The notes under the pieces are model-generated. The model did no database searches, was not told the DNA's origin, and worked only from the letters and a program-made list of their open reading frames with translations. The translations under genes were made by a program, and so were the position numbers. Below are positions 1 to 11,175 of a DNA stretch of 64,000 bases, in pieces. The stretch is from Dendrolimus kikuchii. Taxonomy: Eukaryota > Arthropoda > Insecta > Lepidoptera > Lasiocampidae. Where the stretch lies: the NCBI GenBank assembly GCA_019925095.2, contig CM034406.1, positions 11,589,388 to 11,653,387 on the forward strand. The letters run 5' to 3'. Positions within the stretch are counted from its first letter, which is position 1; every line of letters begins with the position of its first letter.

Positions 1-119
1 ATTAAACAGAAAAATTCGCAAAAAAAAAAAATTAATTAAACAAATTAGGTTTTGAGCTCCACTTTTTTCCGCAATTGTAAGCTTACGTGACGCATACTTA
101 TATCTTATTTGTAAAATGG

Positions 120-475
120 AACTAGTAGGTGGCGCTGGAACAGGATTCCAGGACTTTGATGATATTTTTGTGTGTTTGCGTGGGTCCCGGGATTGTTTAG
201 ATTTACAATTAGACCCGGTGGTAGGTGGCACTGGAATTGGGTCCAGGATTTTTATTTTTTCAGGGCAAGACAATGTTTGTAGGGTGCGCAAGTAATTATA
301 TAAAAACATTGTAGCAACACATCTAACGTTACAAATATTAATATATAAAATTCTCTGTTCGTATGAATGTCACTGAACTCCTTCTAAACCCCTGGACCGA
401 TTTTGATAATTTTTCTTTGTCTGTGTTGAAGTGGATTTGAGAATGTTTTAGATTCACAATTAAGCCTGGTGTCGT
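120..475 (+). repeat. two degenerate copies of an interspersed repeat
   Basis: Stretches at about 120-245 and 355-475 share GATGATATTTTTGTGTG-like and TTTAGATTYACAATTARRCC segments. A third copy at about 29837-29935 has the same TGTATGTCACTGAACTC opening. It lies in the fourth intron of gene 1. The class is not assigned. Confidence 0.45.
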
Positions 476-685
476 CGTTGAACTCCATTTAAATAATGTA
501 CAGTTTCTTTTTTATCTATTTGCATTTCGTTTAAGAAAAGGCGCAGCAGGAGCACGTGACCACTGTCAAATGCTTGAAAATTTTAAATTTGGAATCTAAA
601 TACTATGATATTTGGATTCGAATCCCATTTGAAATTCTGACAGATACTTCAATTCTGTTTATTGACATAGATGAATAATACTTAC

Positions 686-820
686 AGTAAGAATTGGAAC
701 GAATTGTTGAACCTCGTTTAAATCAATTTTTGATATAATTTCTGTTGCACTTATGTGTCTGTAATCGTATACTAGAAAATAACCCAAGGAGTAATCATGT
801 ATCTTCAAATATTCAGCTAC
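686..820 (-). CDS. gene 1 exon 4
   Basis: The acceptor is TTTTCCAG|GTAGC and the donor is ACT|GTAAGT; 135 bp, phase 0 at both ends. It encodes VAEYLKIHDYSLGYFLVYDY and onward, matching gene 2 exon 4 (132 bp, WIVDF strand). No further exon is visible between 1 and 685, so exon 5 lies beyond the left edge. Confidence 0.82.
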
Positions 821-2694
821 CTGGAAAATAATATTTTTTTACGATACAATTATCTAAAAGTCCAACCATATACATACCTGTAAATATTTCTAATATCTAA
901 GGTGAAACAGGCATTATTGTCAATACTGGACTCATCATTTCACAGTTGAGTACGGTATAGATAAATCTCACGTGAGCAATATTTATAGATGTATAGCCGG
1001 CTAAGACTATGGGAGAAATTTAATTTGATATTGCAGAATTGAAACAAGAAATATGTACCATAGTGACAATACTTCATGTTTTACATAGTGGTAATGCCGA
1101 CTATGGAATTCAAAACTTTTTGCGCAGTGTAACCCGTTATATATACTCCACCGATTGGTAATAGAATTGGAACTGCTGGTGTTATACTGCTACCTACACA
1201 TTAAACTACCCGAATTAAATCATATTGATGTAATGCCAGGGTCTCGGTAAACAAAAACACTTTCGATGACCCTGACGGGGTCGGGTCACTTAGTTCATTT
1301 TCTAATAGAAGAAGTATTGCGACTTCTCCAGTAACTTACGCGGTGTGTGTACAGGAGGATATCGCAGCACAGTTTCAGAGTTAGAATTTGGAGCTGGATC
1401 AACTCTCTACTAACTTAATGCTTTGAATTCAACTCAACGACGCGCTGTTAATTTTGTCGACGATCCTATACTGATAAATGGTCGTGATAATCATGGATTG
1501 TTGAGACTTCGAATCTCTCTGTTTTCTTTATATTCTGTATATTAAGAAGTGTTTCGAGGAACTAGTCAATATAGTGTTTTCGATCTCTTTCTAATGTAAT
1601 TTCTAGGGATGTATAAATAAAAAGTTACGAAGGTATTTTGCGTATTATATAGTAGCTTTTAAATAGCTCGCCGTTGGACTCGGGCCCTTTTCCTCATAAT
1701 GTTTTTCTTCACCGTTACCACGTAGTAATTTTTGAATATGCTGATTTAATGTCAAGCGATATGCCTTAACCAGAATTTTCACATGACCCTTGAAGACATC
1801 CTTATTGTTCTAAAACTTTGTCGTGCGCATAGAACCGTGAAAATTAAACATTGAATTATAAAGATTTTATATGTAAAATCTTCTTTTTGTAATAGTTATG
1901 TTGTAGATTTATTATAATTATTATAACACTTCTGATCACTCACTGTAACAAGAATACAATAGCATTGAGTTATAACTTCAGCATCAAAGCCAGTTGTAGT
2001 TCTCAGTTGAAAGATAAAGACTCGACAAAGATCTTCTGTCATTTTGGGTAAAATGAAAACCCATCTGAAAAAAAAACGCAAATACATATTATATTTTATT
2101 AAAACTTACAAAAATTGTAATATTAAGAGTAATGATACTGTCACTATCTTAAGATTAAATCCCGGTTACTTTGCGCAACCTTCACTGTAAGACTATTGTT
2201 GCGCATATCTAACTCCAAGATGATGTGCTAATTACCAGCATTTCTTCTTATTACGAAGTTACCAAACAGGTAGGTCGCCCACTTAATGGGAAGTGGTTAC
2301 CGTCGCCTATAAAAGTCTGCAATACCAGGAGCGAAACCAAGATGTTGCCACATTTTATGATGGGTTGAAGGGGATGGGCTAAAGATTGGAGATCACCAGA
2401 GGTTATCAGCAGTATGCCGATAATGTATACTAAAGGATTTTTATCACATAAGCCGAAAGAACCCAGACAATATAGAGAAACTTGTAGTCACTAAAAAAGT
2501 TGAAGGCAAGAGACCGCGATCTCCAAATAGGTGTAATAACCCTATTGGCCGTCCACTGTGCTCAGAACCGATCTCGGTGTAAAAGAGCAATTGCTCACTG
2601 CCATCAAAGTCACGATCTTCGGCAGTAAGGTAATGAGTTAGAAGAAGGAGAACAAAAGGGGGTGGGATAAAGGAGAGTATTTCTTGAGTCTAAC

Positions 2695-2742
<48 letters not shown>

Positions 2743-5418
2743 ATATAAGGACCTGGCGGAGACGATATTTATACATATTTATTCTTGACATAATGTATGC
2801 GTTTAAATACCTTGCGAAAATCACGGAAATAAGATACAAGAAATGATAATCGCCAAGTGTAAAAAGTAATTCTGAGAACCTCCAAAGCCCTAAATAACTT
2901 TTATTACTGCCTATAGTAGGCTAAAAAGGCAAACGGCCCATTCGATGGAAGGTGGTTATCGTCGCCTCTGGACGTTTGCAACACCACGAGTGTTGCCAAC
3001 GCATTGCTAGCCTCTAAGAAATTTTGTAACGTTTTTCTTAAACAATCTTCAGACCAAGACTCGTCTGCTCCATTAGCCACTGTTTCTGCAACAAAAGTGG
3101 CCGGCCCACTACCACTTCAGCTTGCTAATTTTGCAAGCCAATCCGATAACCACGGTTCTCTTACGGATATCCATAAGAGACACTTCCAAGATAGCTCGCT
3201 TCAAAGCCCCACTGTCAATGTCTATGTCTCGGCACCATACGTCATGACGGATAAAACCATACTCCATCCCTTCTGTCATATTTTTCCTGTTTGATCCTTC
3301 TATCTCATCTCCATATCCCGTCCTAAAGGCTGGCAATACACTGGCTTCGCTCCTGGTATTGCAAACGTCTATAATTGAGGGTAACCACTTTCCTTCAGAT
3401 GGACCATCTGCCTGCTCGTCAGCTTCGCAATAAAAGAATGGATTATTTTCCGAAAAATGACTGTGACATATACTCACAGATGGACGGACAATATAATGTC
3501 ATAAGGGTTCAGTTTCTGCCAAAACAGTGACGAAGACCTAAAAGTTACTTACGATTTTTCCATCAATTGTTTAAATTCCTCTTTCATATTAGTTCTAGCG
3601 AAGAATTTTGGTAAAAGGGTTTTTAATGTACAGAGTGTATCAAGCTGCTTCTTCGACTTCTCAATGGATCCTTTGCACATTATAATCATACGTTCTAAAT
3701 ATACATCTCCTGAAAAATAAAAATATCATAGTTTATTATTGCTTTATAAATTCATACCACTCTTCTCTTAGTTACATGTAATATTTTATAAATATTGGAT
3801 AGGTATTATTATTTTGGTATTTTTTTTATACTTAACTGTGCCTCAGCTATCATGTATAAAAGAAAAATATATCTTACTTAATATTTATCCCTTTTGTATA
3901 ATGTACTATTTAGCCCAAAAATGCCTTCCTATTTGAAAGAAAGCTTTGAGTTATTTTAAGAAAGTAGTACAAGGCTCTTAAGATCCTCAGAAAATCTGCG
4001 ACTAATGACGCCAATACATTGTACGTAATTTTGTCAGAAATCTTTTAATGTGCAGGCTGTCAAGTTGTGGAATGCATTACCAATGAACACCAGAAGTGCA
4101 AAGCACTTACATCTTTTAATAAACTCCTCAAAGATCACTATCTAAATTTGTAAAAAGTAATTTATGTATGTGTATGTAACTATATGTACATATATTTGTA
4201 TATAAATATGTATGTGTACTTTTATTTACTATTAATATGTGTATATATTTTAAGCTATGCGCACTGAATACCGACCCACTGATATCTCCAGAAGGTTGAC
4301 TGGAAGAAATCGCTATTAGCGATAAGACCGCCGAATGTACTAGTTAAATGATGTTAAGTCATATGTATTATTTTCTTGTGTGCAATAAAGAATATTCTAT
4401 TCTATTTACAAATAATGAACTTGTTAAATAGTTTTAGATTAGTATGGTATTACAATTTTTTCTGAAAAAAGGGTGAAAGTTTGGAAACATTTTTTTATCG
4501 CTGGGTTGAATGAATCTAATTATACAAAGTTTGTTTTGTTACAAATGTCCATAGGCAATGATTTTTTTATTGCATATGTCCAGCAGGCAGATAGCTCACC
4601 TGATGGATAGCGGTTATCGTCACCTATGGACATTTGTGACACCAAAGATTCCACAAATGCCCTGCCGCTCTCTAGAGAGAGACTAAAACCTGGCCAGTAA
4701 TGCCAGACTGGACTCAAGGTTGTTATGGCGGCATACTCTAAGCCAGAAGTGATAGTCATCTAGGCGAGCAAATACCCTACCACCTGGCTGTGGGGTGTTT
4801 TTGTTGCCTCTTACGATAACCCGCCTGGCCGCAGGAAATTGTATTCTTTCTCCGTTTCTGCACGGTTAGGATAGGATTTTGAAGTATTTTTGATGAAATT
4901 CTCCTTTTAGCTTTCATGATATTTCTTACTTCTAAGGAATCCTTCACTGTAATTTAACTGACACGCACTTCATTCATCTTAACAAATACAAAGAAGTTGA
5001 GTTACTTTTCATAATTTTGATTTGTAAAATTACAATAAATAAATAAATCCACAGGTAGCTCTTTCTGTCTTTTACGCTTTGACTTAAAATCAATGAAAGC
5101 CCTCTAGCTCATTCATCCTAAAGGCCGAAAATGGGTTGCTTTCGCCCCTGATGTTCCTAACGTCTATAGGCAATGGGTATGAATTTCAATCGAGTTTCAT
5201 TATATTTCCGATCGTCTACCTGTTTGGCAACTATGCAATAAAACAAGACACTCACTGAAATCCTTCTTCAAGAAATGATTTTGCTTCTGGACCCATTCAT
5301 CCAGAATCTTCACAGCAACAGCCATCTCCCCCGGTTTTTCTAGGCCGTACGCTTGTCTTACTTTATACAGAGTATTTGGTGGAAACTCAAGCAAAGGAGT
5401 CATAGGTATTGTTTCCAT
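686..5418 (-). CDS. CRAL-TRIO domain protein gene 1 (alpha-tocopherol transfer protein-like), 3' partial
   Basis: Four coding exons on the minus strand, in order: 5256-5418, 3553-3709, 1944-2064 and 686-820. Each junction has a GT donor and an AG acceptor, and the intron phases are 1, 2 and 0, with phase 0 leaving exon 4. The joined 192 residues read as the N-terminal three-helix CRAL-TRIO_N region (about 15-95, with the CKGSIEKSKKQLD segment in exon 2) followed by the first half of the CRAL-TRIO lipid-binding fold (exons 3-4, beta strand around LVYDY at 163-167). Proteins of this family are cytosolic carriers of tocopherols, retinoids or phosphoinositides and are usually about 300 residues, so roughly one third is missing. 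The missing part, carrying the LPxxYGG-type motif, must lie left of the window. The start at 5418 is preceded by CAAA and followed by G, a good insect context. It is a paralogue of the gene at 30367-51753. The ligand cannot be told from sequence. Confidence 0.85.
1320..1575 (+). mobile_element. degenerate fragment of the 34.5-kb LINE family (RT C-terminus)
   Basis: Conceptual translation gives QRRAVNFVDDPILINGRD, close to QRRAARIVDDPILTDGLD in the LINE at 34545-36845, with stops and frame breaks. It is in intron 3 of gene 1. Confidence 0.6.
1944..2064 (-). CDS. gene 1 exon 3
   Basis: The acceptor is TTCAG|ATGGG and the donor is ACA|GTGAGT; 121 bp, from phase 2 to phase 0. It encodes WVFILPKMTEDLCRVFIFQL and onward, the strand that opens the CRAL-TRIO fold. 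The proline of ILPK aligns with SIPR in gene 2. The ATG at the exon start is internal, not a translation start. Confidence 0.8.
2262..2352 (-). repeat. fragment of the shared LINE/SINE 3' tail
   Basis: Antisense match to the tail consensus (read on + as CGCCCACTTAATGGGAAGTGGTTACCGTCGCC-like sequence). It sits just beyond the exon 3 acceptor side of intron 2 of gene 1. Confidence 0.45.
2470..2650 (+). mobile_element. LINE C-terminal fragment
   Basis: Reads as NIEKLVVTKKVEGKRPRS followed by a CNNPIGR segment, with a frame change further on. This matches the basic C-terminal tail (KVEGKRxRGRxPxRW) of arthropod non-LTR polyproteins. Decayed; in intron 2 of gene 1. Confidence 0.45.
2699..2740. 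repeat. (AT)n microsatellite
   Basis: About 21 uninterrupted AT dinucleotides. Confidence 0.95.
2930..3090 (-). mobile_element. LINE 3' tail fragment
   Basis: Antisense: AACGGCCCATTCGATGG and GGTTATCGTCGCC-like tail sequence, then a stretch matching the GGTYAGCAACGCGTT region that precedes the tail in LINE copies at 23118 and 26548. Confidence 0.5.
3325..3440 (+). repeat. shared LINE/SINE 3' tail, sense orientation
   Basis: Carries TGGTATTGCAAACGTCTAT, GGTAACCACTTTCC and TCTGCCTGCTCG in order, ending CGCAATAAAAG. The order and spacing match the tail of the family whose full copies are at 13140 and 31916. Confidence 0.55.
3553..3709 (-). CDS. gene 1 exon 2
   Basis: The acceptor is TTTTTCAG|GAG and the donor is ATC|GTAAGT; 157 bp, from phase 1 to phase 2. 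It encodes RDVYLERMIIMCKGSIEKSK and onward, aligning residue for residue with exon 2 of gene 2 (NREFVENMLIAAKGSMEKTK). Confidence 0.87.
4035..4405 (+). mobile_element. jockey-like LINE 3' fragment
   Basis: SFNVQAVKLWNALPMNTRSA is the conserved C-terminal block of jockey-type RTs. It is followed by a 3' UTR with GCTATTAGCGATAAGACCGCC, an AATAAAG signal and an ATTCTATTCTATT tail. The same UTR motif recurs at 16937, 38320 and 54180. Confidence 0.6.
4575..4870 (-). repeat. SINE-like family copy, near full length
   Basis: Antisense copy from the tail motif (CACCTGATGGATAGCGG) through GTTGTTATGGCGGCATACTC to the head (TTCTCCGTTTCTGCACGG). It lies in intron 1 of gene 1. Confidence 0.7.
5118..5245 (+). 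repeat. SINE/LINE tail fragment abutting the exon 1 splice donor
   Basis: Sense-orientation fragment ending CTATGCAATAAAAC. It lies about 10 bp from the donor of exon 1 of gene 1 (5255), so almost the whole donor-proximal intron is repeat sequence. Confidence 0.45.
5256..5418 (-). CDS. gene 1 exon 1
   Basis: Starts METIPMTPLLEF and runs 54 codons plus one base. The donor is CA|GTGAGT, giving a phase-1 intron. The length, 163 bp, equals exon 1 of gene 2. It carries the first CRAL-TRIO_N helices (VKILDEWVQKQNHFL). Confidence 0.85.
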
Positions 5419-5460
5419 TTTGAGATTTTTCAGGTAACAGTATATTTATTGCTTTTTTTT

Positions 5461-5494
5461 AAATTACCTTTAAAAAATATTTTTAAGGTAATTT
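5461..5494. repeat. near-perfect AT-rich palindrome
   Basis: AAATTACCTT and AAGGTAATTT flank an A/T core. It sits immediately before the LINE tail at 5500 and about 45 bp upstream of the gene 1 start codon. Confidence 0.7.
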
Positions 5495-5499
5495 AAGGA

Positions 5500-5812
5500 A
5501 AGGAATGCTCCGGTGGTTCGAGCATGTGGAAAGAATGCATGATGAAAGAATAACTAAACAGATATACAATGCAAAAGTGGATGGATGCAGAAGTTGTGGA
5601 AGGCTACGACACACCTTCCATGATCAAATTGATCGTGTACTAGCAGAAGGTGATGTCAGGAGCCTTAAGAACAGACGAGCGTGCATGACAAGAGTTATGA
5701 ATGTCAAAGAAACAAGTGAGGTGTATAAGAATGAGCCTGAATGGCGCTCTGTTGTTCGGGCCTACCCCGCAAGGGAACTGGCGTGAAGTTATGTATGTAT
5801 GTATGTAACTTT
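5500..5812 (+). mobile_element. 5'-truncated LINE (ATGT-tailed family), C-terminal piece
   Basis: The open frame at 5505-5786 begins MLRWFEHVERMHDERITKQI and ends RAYPARELA. This is the C-terminal domain of the same LINE family as the RT remnant at 18500-20430. The copy ends GTGAAGTTATGTATGTATGTATG, with a tetranucleotide tail. The other copies at 15898, 20236, 27083, 44432, 55266 and 57607 all end the same way. It lies just upstream of gene 1. Confidence 0.8.
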
Positions 5813-5814
5813 TT

Positions 5815-7439
5815 TCCTCGATATTTAATTTAAAAACTGATAGAAATCTTTACAACGAAATAAAATTTGTACGAACCTAACGAAGTCAAGAATAAGATTG
5901 TTAAATTGTATTACCATAATAACTTAAATGTTATGCTAACATAGAGGGATTATTATATAGAAAGGAGGAGAAAACGCTTACGCAAATAGGATGGACTTAA
6001 TACATTGTCAATATCAGTTCATTTAAATTTCTTTTTTACTGACATTGACACTCTTACTAAGGACTTCTACTTGACATGTACTCCATACAAGTGATGTCAA
6101 AGGAGACGGATATACTTTCATACATTCTTGGGCCTAGATTGTAAAAAGATGAGAGTGATTTTAAGATTTATTTTTATTATGTTGATATTTTTTATAACTG
6201 TAGTAAGTTTACTTGTTTTGAAAGAATTAATCGTGTGGTATAAAGTGTTTTCATATTGTTAGTTGTTGAAATTGATTCACCCAAATTGGTTATGGCAATC
6301 GGCAACTTATTTTATTTGTGACCTTTTTTTAAAGATCTGAATTGATTCTGATCTGGAAGGCAGATATAATTTAGGGGTGAGGTTTTTCATTTTTTAATAG
6401 ACAAATATAACGCTTTTTTAAATCATATCTCATTACATTTGTATGGCCCAAAAGTCCTCTGCCTTTTTTCTACCGATTGTAATTTGTCTAGCAAGTCAAT
6501 AAATAGTAAGACATGTGAACCGGCCATCAATAGATTATGGATAAAATACAATATAAATAATATTAATTCTTTGTATGTCGCATATCATATAGTAATATTT
6601 TTTGAAGTCTAATAGTGATTATAAATATTATAAATTCTTCTTTGTATATGTGAATTTCTTCTCTATTTAATTATTTCTCTACAAGTACGAGCGCTGTTGT
6701 GATTAATTAAACCTTGTAAATTGTAGGTTATAAAAACAAAGTGTGGTAATAATTAAAATGTGTTTCATGTTTTTAGGGCCCCAGAGGAAATGTCATTTAG
6801 CAAAGTGTATTAGGGGACAGGAACTTATGGGCCAAAGAAATGCAATGAGTTGAGATATAGCTTAAAAAAGTGTTAAACATCTACAATAAACTCTATCTGG
6901 AAAACGAGAAATTTTAAAAATAAGGTCACTTCATGGATAAAGAATGTCACAAATAAAATAACTTATCGATTACCATAATCCATTTATTTTAAAAAAATCA
7001 TTAAATAATAATATGAAAACACTTACACCACATGATTAATTTATTCAAAATAACTAAACCCACTAAAATTATGAAAAACTTTTTCTCAATTTGTTGACAT
7101 TTAGTTTAATGTTGGCAACGCCTGTGTTATTGGCGCCTTATTGAGGAAGTATGTCCTAACGTGTGGTGGAAAGAAAAAACGTTTACCTGGTTTTTAAACA
7201 CATAGCGACACTCATTGAGAAATCTTAATAAAATGAGTATTAAATTATCATAATTCTTTATTGTACACAAAACAGTTCCATATAAAACTACAAAATATTG
7301 TTGATTTACAAAGGCGAGATTAACCCTAGAAAGAATTGTCTTCCATCAAACCTAGAGGTAAAAGCAAGAGGCAGGGTTAACAAATATATAGGTACTTATA
7401 CCTAAATTTAGTCATTTGAAATTAAATATTAACATATTA
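5815..7439. other. AT-rich intergenic stretch, nothing identified
   Basis: I see no coding frame, clear repeat family or RNA gene here; only low-complexity A/T runs. It would contain the 5' flank of gene 1 if the promoter lies beyond the LINE. Confidence 0.5.
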
Positions 7440-8709
7440 GATTGGGGAAAAAGTTTCTTCGCATTTTATATAAAAATTCAAAAGGTTTTTTTATGAAGTT
7501 TATTTACATTTGACTAAAGTATGTAGGTGCTCTTTGTTGGATAACTTTTTGCCATCTTGTAGGTACGGACGTGATTCTATTGCTATAAAAATTTTGGGGC
7601 TTCTGATCAAAAAACTGCGACAAGTGGTTTTGGCAGTCCTCTCGTGATGTTAACCTGACACTGCCTAAGGAATTCTGCAGAGACCGAAACAAGTGAAAAT
7701 CTGAAGGTGCAAGGTCAGGACTATACGGCGGATGCATTAACACCTCCCAGCCAAACTCTCGTAATTTTTTCTGAGTGGCTAAAGATGTGTGAGGTCTAGC
7801 GTTATCATGGTGAAAAACCACACCCCTTCTGTTGATTAATTCCGGCCGCTTTCTCTCAACTTTTTGCTTTAATCTCATCAGTTGTTTGCAGTACAGTTCA
7901 GAATCGATGGTCCTGCCTGGCGATAATAGCTCATAATGAATAATGCCCTTCCAATCCCACCATACACACAGCATCACCTTGTTGCGAATTAACCCGGGTT
8001 TCGCCACAGTCTGTGAAGCCTGACCGGCCTTTGACCACGAACTTTTTCACACGTTCTTGTCGTACGTGATCCACTTTTCATCACCAGTTATCAGCTTCTT
8101 CAAAAATGGTTCGCTTTCATTACGTCGCAATAAAGAATCACAAATGAGTACACGGTTCATTAGGTTTTTTTCAGTGAGCTCATGAGGCACCCAAATATAT
8201 TTTATGTGTACCCAGTTTTTTTCAAATGCGCCAAACCATTTTGTGGTAAATTTCCAGTTCTCCAGCTACATCGTAACTACTAATAGGCCGATCTTGCTCC
8301 ACTTTTTCAAAAATGGCATCAATTTTGTCCGTAACAGGGCGACCAGAGCGACGTGAATCTTTGATATCAAAATTTCCGGATTGAAAACGCTTAAACCAAA
8401 TTTGCGCTACTCTCACAAATATTGCATTAGGTCCATAAACATCACAAATTTTTTCGCGGCTTGTATTGCATTTTTACCTTTTTTGTAGTAAAATTTTAAA
8501 ATGTATCGAATTTCTTCATTAGATTCACTCATTTTAACAATAAGAAAAACAAACGAAAATCACACATTTTCCTAATTTGAATTTGGAATTGTCTTCTTTA
8601 AAATTAAAACTTTTTAATGATACCAAAACCAGCCAGATACAAATGGTATAGCCAGAGATCTTATTACAAGTTCATACATACTATATGCGAAAAGACTTTT
8701 CCCCCAGCC
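7440..8709 (-). mobile_element. mariner-type transposon, inactivated
   Basis: A 1270-bp element between TA dinucleotides (7438-7439 and 8710-8711). Terminal inverted repeats of about 25 bp, GATTGGGGAAAAAGT and GGCTGGGGGAAAAGT read inward, both finish TTCGCAT. Length, TA target and the enclosed DD34D transposase all fit Tc1/mariner. Several mutations break the transposase, so this copy is dead. Confidence 0.92.
7504..8532 (-). pseudogene. mariner transposase pseudogene (DD34D)
   Basis: Reading starts at 8532 (MSESNEEIRYILKFYY), which is the N-terminal helix-turn-helix. A frameshift follows near 8440, then the FKRFQSGNFDIKDSRRSGRP linker at 8222-8416. The catalytic part, 7504-8007, has VWWD (D18 of that segment), HHDN (D68) and SPDLAPSD (D103), with exactly 34 residues between the last two aspartates, as in mariner. 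An in-frame TGA at 8049-8047 separates the linker from the catalytic segment. The total span of about 343 codons matches the usual mariner length of about 345. Confidence 0.88.
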
Positions 8710-8809
8710 TATTATTAAATGAGTTTTTTATTTATTTAATGTTTACTTACAAAGTCAATAAGTGTTTTACTATCTCTAAAGGGTTCGATTGCATAATATA
8801 TTTATCTAT

Positions 8810-9605
8810 AATATAATATTATAAAATTTTAAAAATGCCGTGTCTGTACATTGAAGCTCTTAAAAAAAAACAATTGGAATACACTATATAAACGATGGAG
8901 AGCACGATGCATTTTTTTTTTAGATTTCCTGTCTGTTTGTCGATTTGTCTATTTGTTCGGGATTCACATAAAAACTATTAGGTCGATATCGGTACGGACA
9001 GCAAATTCTTATTTAAAAAGGGCAGATTTTAAAGAAATTCGTATTCCAAAGTGTGTATTTTTTCACTATTCGATAGCAAATTTTATGTAATAAAATGTGT
9101 GATATTTTTTATTCCGCGATCCCGTAGGAAATTTCCCGAGAGCGGTTTGTAGTTGTTCGGGTGCACAAAACTTAGCTTATTCCTACACAGTTTTCACTAA
9201 AATAATAGCTTACATTCTTCTATAAATGCTGTGGTACTTTCTGTACCGGGAATTTCAAGTCAAGCGTGGATGAAGTCGCGGGCATATCCTAGTAATATTA
9301 CAAGACTGTAAAGGTGTACTATTTTGTTTTTTAGATTATTGTGTTTGTTCGGGATTCACACAAATATTACTAGCCGAATTTCGATACGGTTTTCGCTGAT
9401 CGATAGCAAATTTCCGGGTTTAAAATTTGCGTTACTTTATATCCCAAGAATCCAGCGGAAATTTTCTTGGCAGAAGTTTAAAAACAACTCCGATTCCGAT
9501 CCAATATTTAGACTAATCAATAACAAATTCTCTATCATAAATTCTGTAATCTTTGCTACTTGTCTACCGTGGACGAAGTCGCAGGTCAATCCATCTACAA
9601 AAATA
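8810..9605 (+). repeat. two related decayed interspersed repeats in tandem
   Basis: Both halves (about 8810-9305 and 9325-9605) contain TTTGTTCGGGATTCACA followed by a CGATATCGGTACGG-like block, and end with GATGAAGTCGCGGGCA or GACGAAGTCGCAGG. This is the usual 3' end of a very common lepidopteran-type repeat. The intervening ORFs are incidental. Confidence 0.5.
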
Positions 9606-9879
9606 TTTAAATATGGCAGATTTTAAAAACACTTTGAACAAAGCTTATAATTTATTTCTGACGTTTTGCTATTTAAGGCATGTTTTGCACCTTTAAAGAC
9701 TCTTCTCTATTTTCCTTTTATGTTCAAAATTATTACTTCGATTGTCGGTCAAACCTCACACCCTTGTAAATAATTGCAGATGTATAAATATACACTAAAT
9801 TAACATTGCTTTTAAAGAAGTTTTAAAGAGAGGTCATGTAAAATTATAAAGATAAAGCGAAAGTTGTTAGTCAGGATCG

Positions 9880-10030
9880 TGGCAAGTGGAGATCTCTGGT
9901 CTCTGCCGACCCTCGTGGAAAACGTACGGGAAAATACCCTACCACCGGGCTATGGGTTGTTTTGTCGCCTATTACGACAGGCCGTCCGGCCGCACGAAAT
10001 TGTATTCTTTCTCCGTTCCTGCACGGACAT
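9880..10030 (-). repeat. SINE-like family, head half only
   Basis: Antisense: ATACCCTACCACCGGGC through TTCTCCGTTCCTGCACGG. The tail half is missing. Confidence 0.65.
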
Positions 10031-10384
10031 TTACTGGGTTAAAAAGTATCCAACATCCATTCTCGGTATTGAGACTATATAATGTACCAAATTTCAGTAA
10101 AAAAAAAACAGTCCAGTAGTTTTTCCGTAAAAGCATAATTGACAAAGTTATTTTCCGCGTTGCTGCAACACCGTCAAATCAGAAAACGGCCTTACTCTAA
10201 AAAATATGTCGCTCTTGTTATTTTTCTCCCATGACATGGATGACAATAACGCTGATATTAGACGGATCAATCAAATTGAATCAATTTAGTTGAATGCCCA
10301 GAACTATTTTTTTTTTAACAAAAACAATATCGACTTCAAACTAATAACAGAAAAATAAATATTTTCAACAAATGTTAAAGTCGG

Positions 10385-10505
10385 TGCATTTTGCAATATT
10401 TGAAGTGAAACTTCTTTAGAATTGTTGTGATTTGAAACTCGATGAAATTAAAAAGCGACACTAAAAAGATATAAACACATTAATCTATACGACTAAGCCT
10501 GCGTT
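10385..10505. repeat. interspersed repeat shared with 25068-25195
   Basis: The opening GAAGTGAAACTTCTTTAGAA and the run through GATTTGAAACTCGATGAAA recur almost base for base at 25068. Class unknown. Confidence 0.6.
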
Positions 10506-10795
10506 AAGATAAGGTACGAGTTTTACATTGACCGATGATTAAGCACAGGTCTAATTTGGACTGAAATAAAACTGATAATAATATGTTTTAGACTAAAAGA
10601 GTGAAAAATTAAAAGTGATATTTAAGAAGTTTATTTTTTATTATATTTTTGACGCATATAGGCTGACGGAATTATATTCATATTAATAAAAGTTAGAGAA
10701 GAATTATTTGTGAGTATATTCTCTGAAGTTTCATTTCTATTGCGTGTGAACACATACAACTGTTTTTAGTTGTTGTTTTTATGTTTTACATACTT

Positions 10796-10860
10796 GGCAC
10801 CGGCTTCAAGATGTTGTAGAAAATATTTATTGTTTTAGTCTTTAGTTTGAAGCCGGTTTG
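10796..10860. repeat. small foldback, ACCGGCTTCAA arms
   Basis: CACCGGCTTCAA and TTGAAGCCGGTT flank a 40-bp A/T core. It resembles the AACCGACTTC ends of the repeats at 12440 and 28140. Confidence 0.55.
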
Positions 10861-10904
10861 TTTTTTTTAAAGTCTATTTTTTAGATTTTGCTTGAATACC
10901 TTTA

Positions 10905-11175
10905 GAAAAAAAATTAAGCGCCTGCAGAAGTTGTACTACTGACGCGTATGCAAGTTTTGTTTTTCGTATAGTGTAGGCGTTTGGCGCTTTTCAACAAGGG
11001 TTGTTCTCGATTTCCCTAAGATTCACTTATCACATCTTGACTTGGTGACAATGAGACCACCTCAAGAGTATACACTTTTGAATAAAGAAAAATATTAGAA
11101 AATCGGTCCACAATTAACGGAGTAATCGAGTAACGAACATACATAAAAATGAACCATCTTATACAGCTTAACGAT
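10905..11175 (+). repeat. repeat unit K, copy 1
   Basis: Contains TCAACAAGGGTTGTTCTCGA, CTTGACTTGGTGACAATGAG and AAAATCGGTCCACAATTAAC in that order. The same order occurs at 15364-16130 and 16120-16460. Confidence 0.6.

Noticed and set aside
3004..3477. ORFs on both strands in gene 1 intron 2
   Set aside because: They overlie LINE/SINE tail fragments in opposite orientations and lack any motif.
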